DNA from: Salinisphaera sp052044135
GTDB lineage: Bacteria; Pseudomonadota; Gammaproteobacteria; Nevskiales; Salinisphaeraceae
DNA: 64,000 nt
NCBI RefSeq assembly: GCF_052044135.1
Contig: NZ_JBQDYF010000004.1
Span: 124,001-188,000 of the forward strand
Reading direction: 5' to 3'
Part shown: one piece after another, positions 57,031-64,000 of the stretch
Position numbering within the stretch: position 1 is the first letter of the stretch
How the letters are laid out: every line of letters begins with the position of its first letter
Translations under genes and position numbers: made by a program
Notes under the pieces: model-generated
Told to the model about the DNA's origin: nothing
The model's input: only the letters and a program-made list of their open reading frames with translations
Database searches by the model: none

Positions 57031-60000
57031 AAAGGGTTCTGGCGTTTTGTTTTTTTCCAGCCTTTACTCCGCCCTCCAATGGCGGGCAGTCGCGTCTGTT
57101 TCATTTCTACCAGGCTCTCAGCCGCTGGCATCAGATCACATTGCTGACCTCGACGCATCCCGGCGATGATGAAGTGGTTATCAATCACGGCATTAATTTT
57201 GTTGAACGGCGCATTCCAAAGGGCGAACAGTTTGCCCGTGAGTATGCGGCGCTTGAGCAGTACTCAGGTGGCGGCGATCTTTCCGGGCCGGCCATCGCGG
57301 CCTGTGGGAAATGGCCTACCCGGCTGCATCGGGCGTACCTGGAAGAGTATGACCGGGCGGATATCATTATTCACGATTTCCCGTTCACCGTGGATTACGA
57401 TTTGTTCGCAGGGGCAGACGAAAAGCCGCGTGTTTATAACGCGCACAATAGCGAGGCACATTTATACCGGCGGCTTCATCCAGGCGCGAAATCCGGATAT
57501 TTGCATGATCTCGTTGAGGCTGCCGAGCAGCGTATTCTGGAAAACGCGAACCTGGTGCTGTATTGCAGTGAGGGTGACCTGACGGCGTTTCGGAGGCTTG
57601 CCCCGAATTCCGGGTTCGAGGCGCTTTATACACCGAACGGGATGACGGCCACCGCCGCTCGGAAAGATTCGTCGGACACGATATCCGATGTGTTTCGAGC
57701 GGTGTTCATGGGGAGTGGGCACCCACCCAATGTGCAGGCAGCGGAGTTCATTGTTCGCACGCTGGCGCCGGCCATGCCCGAGGTTGCTTTCGACATCATC
57801 GGGGGTTGCCTGCCAGAAGATGGACGTTATCCCGACAATGTGCAGCGTTACGGCATCGTCGATGATGCCGCGAAGACGCGGATACTGAGGCGCGCTGATC
57901 TTGCCCTCAATCCGATGACAACGGGCAGTGGCTCGAACGTCAAGGTACTCGAGTATTTTGCCTATGGCTTGCCGGTGCTTTCCACACCCATGGGCATGCG
58001 GGGTATTCAGGCCGCTCCGGGAGAGGAATATCTTGAGTCGAACCCGGACCAATTTCCGCAGGCGCTGAAGAGGGCGGCCGCTGATCCAATATCACTTGCC
58101 GCTATCGGGCAGGCTGGACAATCGCTGGGCTTGAAGCAGTATACATGGGATGTGATCGCGCAGCCGGTTGCGGAACGCCTGGCGACACTTGTCAGCGATG
58201 CGGCGGCGAGTGACGCCGACTGCTTCGTTCTGGTATTGAATGATTATGATTCGTTCGCGACTGTCGGCGGCGGCGGAACGCGTACACGAAGTCTGTATGA
58301 AGCGGTGCGTGGCTGGAGTTCGGTGGTCGCGGTCAGCTTTTCAACCGATGGGACTCTCAGCGCGAGATGGCACAGCCCGGGCATCCGAGTCATCAATGTG
58401 CCCAGGACGGCCGAACACGATGCTGATCTGGCGACCATCAACGCACAGTATCATGTGTCGGCGGACGATATCATCGCGAGTCGCCACAGCACGGCCAATC
58501 CCTGGCTTGATGCGGTCTATCGCCTACTGCGGCAATCCGCGCGGTGCGTGGTGGTCGAGCACTGTTACTTGGTTCCGCTACCGCTTTCCTGGGGGGACCG
58601 CTTTGTTTACTCGTCTCATAATAATGAGACGGAACTCAAACGGCGGCTTCTGGAACAGCATCCCCTTGAAGCAGAATTATTGTCTCAGGTGGAACGCATT
58701 GAGCGGCAGGCTGTAGAACGTTCAGCGGCCATCGCCGCCGTCTCGCGGGAAGACGCGATAAGCCTCGTAAAAGGCAAACGCACGGCAGCGCCTGTCATCG
58801 TGGTGCGTAATGGCGCGGCCACACCCGCAACGGGCGCAGACGTCGATCGCATGCGACAGGATTTGTGCCGCAGGATCGGGGATTACGGCATCGTGTTTCT
58901 CGGATCGGCCCACCCACCGAACGTCGAGGCCGCACGATTCATCGTGGACGAACTGGCGCCCCGGTGTCCCGATCTGCCATTCCATGTTCTGGGATCTGTT
59001 TGCGGCGCACTTTTGAAGGTGCCCGCGAATGTGCGTCTCTGGGGCGTGGTGGATGAGGTGACCAAAAGTGCGGTAATGCAATCGTGCGCTATAGCGCTCA
59101 ACCCGATGAAATCGGGCAGTGGCTCGAATATCAAGCTGGCCGATTATCTTGCCAATGGCCTGTTTGTGATTACAACGGAATTCGGTCAGCGTGGGTATCC
59201 ATCTGCCGTAGAAGAGCATCTGGCCATTGAGCCCTTGGATCGGTTTGCCGAGGCCATATGGAATACGCTGGAAGCGCCCGAACTTTACGCGGCCGAGGCC
59301 AAGACGCGCCGGCAGCACCTGTTTCAGCAAGAGTTGGCAATGCAGGGCATCGCCGAACGGTTTGTCGAGATGCTGCAAGGCCTGGAAAAGCACAAGAAAC
59401 GAATCCTGTACGTCGCTTATCGCTATACAGCGCCGGCTCTAGGCGGCGCGGAAACCAACATCGAAAAGTTCGTGGGTGCGCTGGGTCGGAGTGGTGAATT
59501 TGATATTGATGTGGTTGCGCCCGAGGTCAGCAGCATTCACAGCTACATGCGGTTCAGCGAAACCTACACTTTCGATCCGGATTTCGTTGTACCGGTGGAT
59601 ATCCCCAATACACGTTTTGCGCGCTTTCCCGCGGATGAGCCCGACCCTGACGCGATAACGTCGCATTTGCATGACGCGTGGTCCGCTCAGGTGCTTTTTG
59701 ATCAAGTACTCGAGCGAGAGTTGCGTCACGGGTTCGAGGAAACCGGCCTGACGTGGGGCTGGGGATATCCCGAAGGCGAGGGTGCGGCTGCGGCCCGCTG
59801 GACGTTTTCTGAATGCGGGGTGTTTCTGCATGAAGGAGGCCGGATCGAATGCAAAGGCTTTGCTGCGGGCGCCACAGTCACGACCATTTACCGTGGGCTT
59901 TGTGTTATCGCAGGGCCGTATACGGTTAAAGGAAAATTCTCGCTGTCTTTCGATGCGGACGCAGGCGAGGTCCGGTTGGTAACATCTGCGCCACAGTCGG

Positions 60001-61091
60001 AGGTCGATCCGCGTCCCCTGGGTTTCACCGTGTCACGTCTGACGGTCGCGGGTCGGTCGCTTAACCTTGCCGCGCCGACACTATTGCAAAAGCACTTATC
60101 GCTGCTTCCCGCAGAGCGGGTATTTCGCCTGCTTGATCAGGCCGCAGAGGAGTCGAGAGCGTCACGAGGCGTGCGTCTCAGCGATGGAAGGGGACCGTGG
60201 AGCCGCAGTCTGGAGCGTTTCATCGTGGATCATGTGGCCGACTACGATCTGGTTGTGACTCACAATAATGTGTTTCGGCCACCAGTGGTTGCTATCGACG
60301 AGGCAAAAAAACAGGGTGTGCCGTCGATACTTATTCCGCATGCCCACCTCGACGACGATTTTTATCACTTTCCGGACTGGATCGAGAGCGCCCGTAATGC
60401 GACTCGTGTGCTCGCCACGCCTCGGATTGCGTGCGACTTTCTTATCGAGAAAGGCTGCAACACGAGTTATTTGCCGGCAGGCTGTGATTCGAGAGAGCAG
60501 TTTTCGCCGGCAGACCAGGAAGCGTTTCTAGAGGTTCACTCGTCACCTCGGCCGTTTGTTCTTGTGTTGGGCAGGAAAGCGGGTGCGAAAGGGTATCGGC
60601 AGATCATAGAGGCGGTCGAGAATCTTAACCGGGAAGGGGTGGATCTAGAGGCAATACTGATTGGCCCGGACGATGATGGTGTGCCCGTTGCAGCGCCCAA
60701 TACCAAGTATCTGGGGCGCCAATCCCGCAACGTGGTTAGGGGGGCTCTATTATCCTGTTTTGCCGTGTGTAATATGAGTAGCAGCGAAAGCTTCGGCATC
60801 GTGCTTCTCGAGGCTTGGCTGGCGGGGAAGCCGGTGATTGCAAACAAGCATTGCGCGGCATTCCATGATTTGGCGGTGGATAAGGAGAATGCGCTGCTCG
60901 TCGGTCCGGGTGAGCTGGCGGAGGCGATTCACTTATTGCACGCCGATCCCGAGTTGGCCGAGCAGCTCGGGCGAAACGGCAAGCAGGTAGTCACAGAGTT
61001 CGACTGGGATGCCGTAAGCGATAATTTTCGTGCGATTTGCGAAAGTCTCGTACAAAATGCGGGCGAGCCAGAACTGAACCATGAGGCGTAA
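57027..61091 (+). CDS. Triple glycosyltransferase fusion protein
   Basis: 1354 residues containing three GT-B (GT4-like) units. Unit 1 (about 1-390) and unit 2 (about 398-785) are alike: GSGHPPNVQAAEFIV and GSAHPPNVEAARFIV, then NPMTTGSGSNVK and NPMKSGSGSNIK. Unit 3 (about 790-1345) starts RILYVAYRYTAPALGGAETN and has the GT4 donor site SSSESFGIVLLEAWLAGKPV. It is interrupted at ~902-1013 by a beta-rich insert beginning TWGWGYPEGEG that looks like a carbohydrate-binding or sensor domain. It probably builds a short repeat of the exported glycan. The ATG overlaps the methyltransferase stop by four bases. GC content is visibly lower than in the housekeeping genes. Confidence 0.88.
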   Translation: MKRVLAFCFFPAFTPPSNGGQSRLFHFYQALSRWHQITLLTSTHPGDDEVVINHGINFVERRIPKGEQFAREYAALEQYSGGGDLSGPAIAACGKWPTRLHRAYLEEYDRADIIIHDFPFTVDYDLFAGADEKPRVYNAHNSEAHLYRRLHPGAKSGYLHDLVEAAEQRILENANLVLYCSEGDLTAFRRLAPNSGFEALYTPNGMTATAARKDSSDTISDVFRAVFMGSGHPPNVQAAEFIVRTLAPAMPEVAFDIIGGCLPEDGRYPDNVQRYGIVDDAAKTRILRRADLALNPMTTGSGSNVKVLEYFAYGLPVLSTPMGMRGIQAAPGEEYLESNPDQFPQALKRAAADPISLAAIGQAGQSLGLKQYTWDVIAQPVAERLATLVSDAAASDADCFVLVLNDYDSFATVGGGGTRTRSLYEAVRGWSSVVAVSFSTDGTLSARWHSPGIRVINVPRTAEHDADLATINAQYHVSADDIIASRHSTANPWLDAVYRLLRQSARCVVVEHCYLVPLPLSWGDRFVYSSHNNETELKRRLLEQHPLEAELLSQVERIERQAVERSAAIAAVSREDAISLVKGKRTAAPVIVVRNGAATPATGADVDRMRQDLCRRIGDYGIVFLGSAHPPNVEAARFIVDELAPRCPDLPFHVLGSVCGALLKVPANVRLWGVVDEVTKSAVMQSCAIALNPMKSGSGSNIKLADYLANGLFVITTEFGQRGYPSAVEEHLAIEPLDRFAEAIWNTLEAPELYAAEAKTRRQHLFQQELAMQGIAERFVEMLQGLEKHKKRILYVAYRYTAPALGGAETNIEKFVGALGRSGEFDIDVVAPEVSSIHSYMRFSETYTFDPDFVVPVDIPNTRFARFPADEPDPDAITSHLHDAWSAQVLFDQVLERELRHGFEETGLTWGWGYPEGEGAAAARWTFSECGVFLHEGGRIECKGFAAGATVTTIYRGLCVIAGPYTVKGKFSLSFDADAGEVRLVTSAPQSEVDPRPLGFTVSRLTVAGRSLNLAAPTLLQKHLSLLPAERVFRLLDQAAEESRASRGVRLSDGRGPWSRSLERFIVDHVADYDLVVTHNNVFRPPVVAIDEAKKQGVPSILIPHAHLDDDFYHFPDWIESARNATRVLATPRIACDFLIEKGCNTSYLPAGCDSREQFSPADQEAFLEVHSSPRPFVLVLGRKAGAKGYRQIIEAVENLNREGVDLEAILIGPDDDGVPVAAPNTKYLGRQSRNVVRGALLSCFAVCNMSSSESFGIVLLEAWLAGKPVIANKHCAAFHDLAVDKENALLVGPGELAEAIHLLHADPELAEQLGRNGKQVVTEFDWDAVSDNFRAICESLVQNAGEPELNHEA

Positions 61092-61179
61092 CAGGTCGGC
61101 GGCGAGGTTCGTCTTGATCCCGGGGCCTTGTTTTCGTGGGTAGTTATTGGCCGCTTTATTTGCTTTGGCAAGGTTTTCG

Positions 61180-62214
61180 ATGAAACATGCAATTATTACC
61201 GGTATCACAGGCCAGGACGGTGCGTACCTGGCCAAGTTGCTTCTTGAAAAGGACTATACCGTCCACGCTACCTTCCGGCGGACGAGCCTGGTGAATTTCT
61301 GGCGGATCCGGGAGCTCGGCGTCGCCGACCATTCGAATCTGCATTTGGTCGAGTTTGACCTGACGGATCTTGGCTCTGCCATTCGCCTGTTAGAGAAAAC
61401 GGGCGCCACGGAGGTTTATAACCTCGCCGCACAGAGTTTTGTCGGTGTGAGCTTCGACCAGCCGCATACGACGGCCCAGATCACGGGTATCGGCGCGCTG
61501 AATCTGTTGGAAGCCATCCGCATCGTCAACCCGGATATTCGCTTTTATCAAGCAAGTACGTCGGAGATGTTCGGTAAGGTCCAGGCAGTGCCGCAGGACG
61601 AGCAGACGCCGTTTCATCCGAGAAGCCCGTACGGCGTGGCCAAGCTCTATGCGCACTGGACGACGGTGAACTATCGCGAGAGCTACGGGATTTTCGGTGT
61701 CAGTGGCATTCTGTTCAATCATGAAAGCCCTCTGCGCGGGCGTGAATTCGTTACCCGGAAAATCACGGACGGTATCGCCAAGATCAAGCTCGGCCAGCTG
61801 GATGTGTTGGAACTGGGCAATCTGGACGCGAAACGCGATTGGGGCTACGCAAAAGATTACGTTGAAGGGATGTGGCGTATGCTGCAGGCCGATGCGCCGG
61901 ATACGTATGTACTGGCAACCAACCGGACGGAAACCGTACGGGACTTCGTCTCCATGGCGGCCAAGGGCGTCGGTATTACGCTCGAGTGGCAGGGCCGGGG
62001 CGAGCAGGAGCGTGGCCTCGACACGGCGACCGGCAAGACTATTGTGCGGGTGAATCCCAGGTTCTATCGCCCGGCTGAAGTGGATTTGCTGATCGGCGAT
62101 CCGGCCAAGGCGAAGGCCGAGCTGGGCTGGAGTTCGGAGACCACATTGGAGCAACTCTGCGCCATGATGGTGGAAGCGGATATCGAGCGGAATCGGGCGG
62201 GAGTTTTGTTCTGA
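61180..62214 (+). CDS. gmd: GDP-mannose 4,6-dehydratase
   Basis: Converts GDP-D-mannose to GDP-4-keto-6-deoxymannose. 344 residues with the NADP site TGITGQDGAYLAKLL, NLAAQSFVGVSFDQP, the catalytic Thr/Glu in STSEMFGKVQ and YGVAKLYAHW with the YxxxK pair, and HESPLRGREFVTRK. The ATG at 61180 is chosen by the family start. An 88-base gap separates it from the glycosyltransferase gene. Confidence 0.96.
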   Translation: MKHAIITGITGQDGAYLAKLLLEKDYTVHATFRRTSLVNFWRIRELGVADHSNLHLVEFDLTDLGSAIRLLEKTGATEVYNLAAQSFVGVSFDQPHTTAQITGIGALNLLEAIRIVNPDIRFYQASTSEMFGKVQAVPQDEQTPFHPRSPYGVAKLYAHWTTVNYRESYGIFGVSGILFNHESPLRGREFVTRKITDGIAKIKLGQLDVLELGNLDAKRDWGYAKDYVEGMWRMLQADAPDTYVLATNRTETVRDFVSMAAKGVGITLEWQGRGEQERGLDTATGKTIVRVNPRFYRPAEVDLLIGDPAKAKAELGWSSETTLEQLCAMMVEADIERNRAGVLF

Positions 62215-63134
62215 TGGATGCGCCGGTTGTTCTGGTGACCGGGGCGAGCGGCTTCACCGGCCGCTACCTGGTGCCAGCGCTGGAAGCGCGCGGTTATCGC
62301 GTAGTCGGCTTGAGCAGCGAGGCGTCGGAGACAAGCCGCACGCGCATGATTGCCTGCGATCTCACGGAATCATCCGCTGTGCAGGCCGCTGTTCGCGACG
62401 TTGAGCCCGTCTATGTGGTTCATCTGGCAGCATTGGCATTCGTCGGGCACGACGATGCCCGCGGCTTTTACGACGTCAACCTGTTCGGCACGCTTAATTT
62501 GCTGGACGCGCTTTCCCGTTTGCCAACGCTGCCGCGAAAGGTGCTGATTGCCAGCTCTGCCAACGTCTACGGCAAGCCTTGTGCCGAGGTGATCGACGAG
62601 TCGGTCTGTCCGGCGCCGGTCAACCACTACGCCTGCAGCAAACTGGCCATGGAACACATGGTGCGGACCTGGTTCGAACGCTTGCCCATCCTGATTTCCA
62701 GGCCATTCAACTATACCGGCGTGGGACAGGACGAGAGATTTCTGGTGCCCAAGATGGTTGCGCGGTTTAGACGCCGCGCCGAGACCATTGAACTTGGCAA
62801 TCTGGATGTCAGCCGCGATTTTTCGGATGTCCGCGACGTGATCGGTGCTTATATCGGACTGCTGGAGTCGAGTTTGCATTCGGATGTCTTTAATGTCTGC
62901 TCGGGCAAAGCGGTTGCCTTGCGTGAACTGCTGACAATAATGCAGCGTCTGACAGGTCATACAATGGATGTCTCGGTGAACCCCGCGTTTGTGCGTGCCA
63001 ACGAGATTCCGGTGCTGCGGGGATCGCATCGCCATCTCACCGACGCCATCGGCTATAAACCAAGCCTCACGCTGCGCGATACGCTCAGCTGGATGCTTCA
63101 AGCTGGTGCGCCGCATGAGAGGGGCGGCGGTTGA
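62214..63134 (+). CDS. rmd: GDP-6-deoxy-D-mannose reductase
   Basis: Short-chain dehydrogenase/reductase of 306 residues that reduces the Gmd product to GDP-D-rhamnose. It has VTGASGFTGRYLVPAL (NAD(P) site), VVHLAALAFVGHDD, SSANVYG and NHYACSKLAMEHM with YxxxK. Its ATG shares a base with the gmd stop (TGATG), as expected for gmd-rmd. GDP-fucose synthase or GDP-talose reductase are less likely given the length and lack of the epimerase features. Confidence 0.88.
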   Translation: MDAPVVLVTGASGFTGRYLVPALEARGYRVVGLSSEASETSRTRMIACDLTESSAVQAAVRDVEPVYVVHLAALAFVGHDDARGFYDVNLFGTLNLLDALSRLPTLPRKVLIASSANVYGKPCAEVIDESVCPAPVNHYACSKLAMEHMVRTWFERLPILISRPFNYTGVGQDERFLVPKMVARFRRRAETIELGNLDVSRDFSDVRDVIGAYIGLLESSLHSDVFNVCSGKAVALRELLTIMQRLTGHTMDVSVNPAFVRANEIPVLRGSHRHLTDAIGYKPSLTLRDTLSWMLQAGAPHERGGG

Positions 63135-64000
63135 AGGTTTTGTTCAATGTGCATTCGTTGAAGTCCCCGCGGACTGGCATCGGGCTGTACACCGAACATC
63201 TCATCGATGCGATGGCGGCGGCGGGCGAGGTCGCTGAACTTGCCGGGTGCAAGGGGCGGCAGGTGTTACGCGGCGATATGCTTCGGAGCCTGGTACACAG
63301 CGACCAGACGGCCGGCGACGAGCCACCTAATATATTTGCGAAAAAAGCGGCGTCGTTCAGCGGCGTGATCCGGGGTATGCCGGGCGCCTATCCCGCGCGC
63401 CATTTTATGCGCGACTGGCTGGCAAGGCGGTCCTTGAGATCGTTGGCGCATGAGGGGTTCATCTATCATGAGCCGAACTATATGCCGCTGCATTACCCGG
63501 GGCCGGTGGTCATCACGGTCCACGATCTTTCGCATGTCCGATATCCGCAGTTTCATCCGGCGGAACGGGTGGCTTTTCTCAATCGGCACTTGCCCGGCGC
63601 ATTGGAGCGGGCCGATCGGGTGATCACTGATTCGCGTTTCGTTGCCGGGGAAATCGTCGATGTGTACGGCGTATCCAGCCGCAAGATCGCGGTGACCCAT
63701 TTGGCCGCCGAAGGTGATTTCCGTACGCGCGAGCCAGCCGAGGTCGCCCCGACATTGCTGCGCTTCGGTTTGCGTCACCGGGGATTTGTACTTTCGGTTG
63801 CCACGCTTGAGCCGCGCAAGAACCTGGAACGTCTGATTGCTGCTTACGCCGCACTACCGGATGCGGTGCGGCGCGATAATCCTCTGGTACTGGTCGGGGT
63901 TCGTGGTTGGCGCAATGCGACGCTGGTCGCGCGCTTGCAAGAACTCCTGGTCCGAGGGGAGGCGTTGTGTCTGGGTTATCTGCCGCGCCGGTGGGTGGCG
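63131..64000 (+). CDS. GT4 family glycosyltransferase (partial)
   Basis: Starts with a TTG at 63131 overlapping the rmd stop, with a GAGGGG ribosome site; the first residues then read KVLFNVHSLKSPRTGIGLYT, the usual start of mannosyl/rhamnosyl GT4 enzymes. Also seen: HEPNYMPLHYPGPVVITVHD, ADRVITDSRFVAGEIV and LSVATLEPRKNLERLIAAY. 290 codons are present and the frame runs off the window, so the donor-binding end is missing. Confidence 0.9.
   Translation, partial: MKVLFNVHSLKSPRTGIGLYTEHLIDAMAAAGEVAELAGCKGRQVLRGDMLRSLVHSDQTAGDEPPNIFAKKAASFSGVIRGMPGAYPARHFMRDWLARRSLRSLAHEGFIYHEPNYMPLHYPGPVVITVHDLSHVRYPQFHPAERVAFLNRHLPGALERADRVITDSRFVAGEIVDVYGVSSRKIAVTHLAAEGDFRTREPAEVAPTLLRFGLRHRGFVLSVATLEPRKNLERLIAAYAALPDAVRRDNPLVLVGVRGWRNATLVARLQELLVRGEALCLGYLPRRWVA

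Noticed and set aside
53338..64000. Exosortase or PEP-CTERM exopolysaccharide genes expected near the polysaccharide locus
   Set aside because: None of the encoded proteins here resembles exosortase, PrsK/PrsR or an EpsH-type membrane protein; they may lie outside the window.

Overview
This is a GC-rich (roughly two-thirds G+C by eye) bacterial chromosome segment. Conserved blocks point to a gammaproteobacterium: rng-yhdP-tldD, proA-nadD-rsfS-rlmH downstream of holA, trpE-G-D-C next to an osmC-like gene and speD (the Pseudomonas arrangement), and a type II secretion cluster whose gene order follows the Xanthomonas Xps scheme. An EctB-type diaminobutyrate aminotransferase at the left edge suggests a salt-tolerant organism. 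A PEP-CTERM protein with a sigma-54-type promoter suggests an aquatic or biofilm-forming one. No rRNA or tRNA gene is visible to fix the taxon; a Salinisphaera/Nevskiales-like lineage is only a guess.

Layout. 1-2.6 kb: an ectB/doeD-like aminotransferase (cut by the window edge) and its aldehyde dehydrogenase partner. 2.8-5.2 kb: a COG4705 membrane protein and a zinc alcohol dehydrogenase. 5.3-10.9 kb: a tripartite RND efflux operon (outer membrane factor, adaptor, pump). 11-14.7 kb: a small hypothetical gene, ddlA, and divergently htpG behind a clear heat-shock promoter. 14.7-16.2 kb: an accessory spot with a 293-bp inverted-repeat element and a ccdAB toxin-antitoxin pair. 16.3-37.2 kb: housekeeping genes, nearly all on the minus strand in tight overlapping operons (coaD-rsmD; tldD, yhdP, rng; rlmH-rsfS-nadD-proA-holA-speD-osmC; trpC-D-G-E).

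37.2-41.3 kb is a second accessory region. It holds a PEP-CTERM protein gene behind a -24/-12 promoter, a decayed transposase, REP-type palindromes, and a secreted Ala/Ser/Thr-rich protein gene with a strong promoter and a textbook terminator. 41.3-53.3 kb encodes a type II secretion system split into two divergent halves: I-J-K-L-M-N-D on the minus strand and E-F-G-H on the plus strand. The E-F-G-H half is preceded by an O-acyltransferase gene. From 53.3 kb to the right edge runs a surface-polysaccharide operon: ABC exporter (wzm/wzt), a methyltransferase with a repeat stalk, a 1354-residue protein with three fused glycosyltransferases, gmd and rmd for GDP-D-rhamnose, and a GT4 glycosyltransferase cut by the edge. 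Together these look like an ABC-exported, D-rhamnose-containing O-antigen pathway whose first gene lies just behind gspH.

The most novel-looking signals are the triple-glycosyltransferase fusion with an inserted beta-rich domain, the methyltransferase with a duplicated stalk repeat, the split secretion cluster joined to envelope-glycan genes, the PEP-CTERM/sigma-54 unit flanked by repeats, and the 293-bp element.
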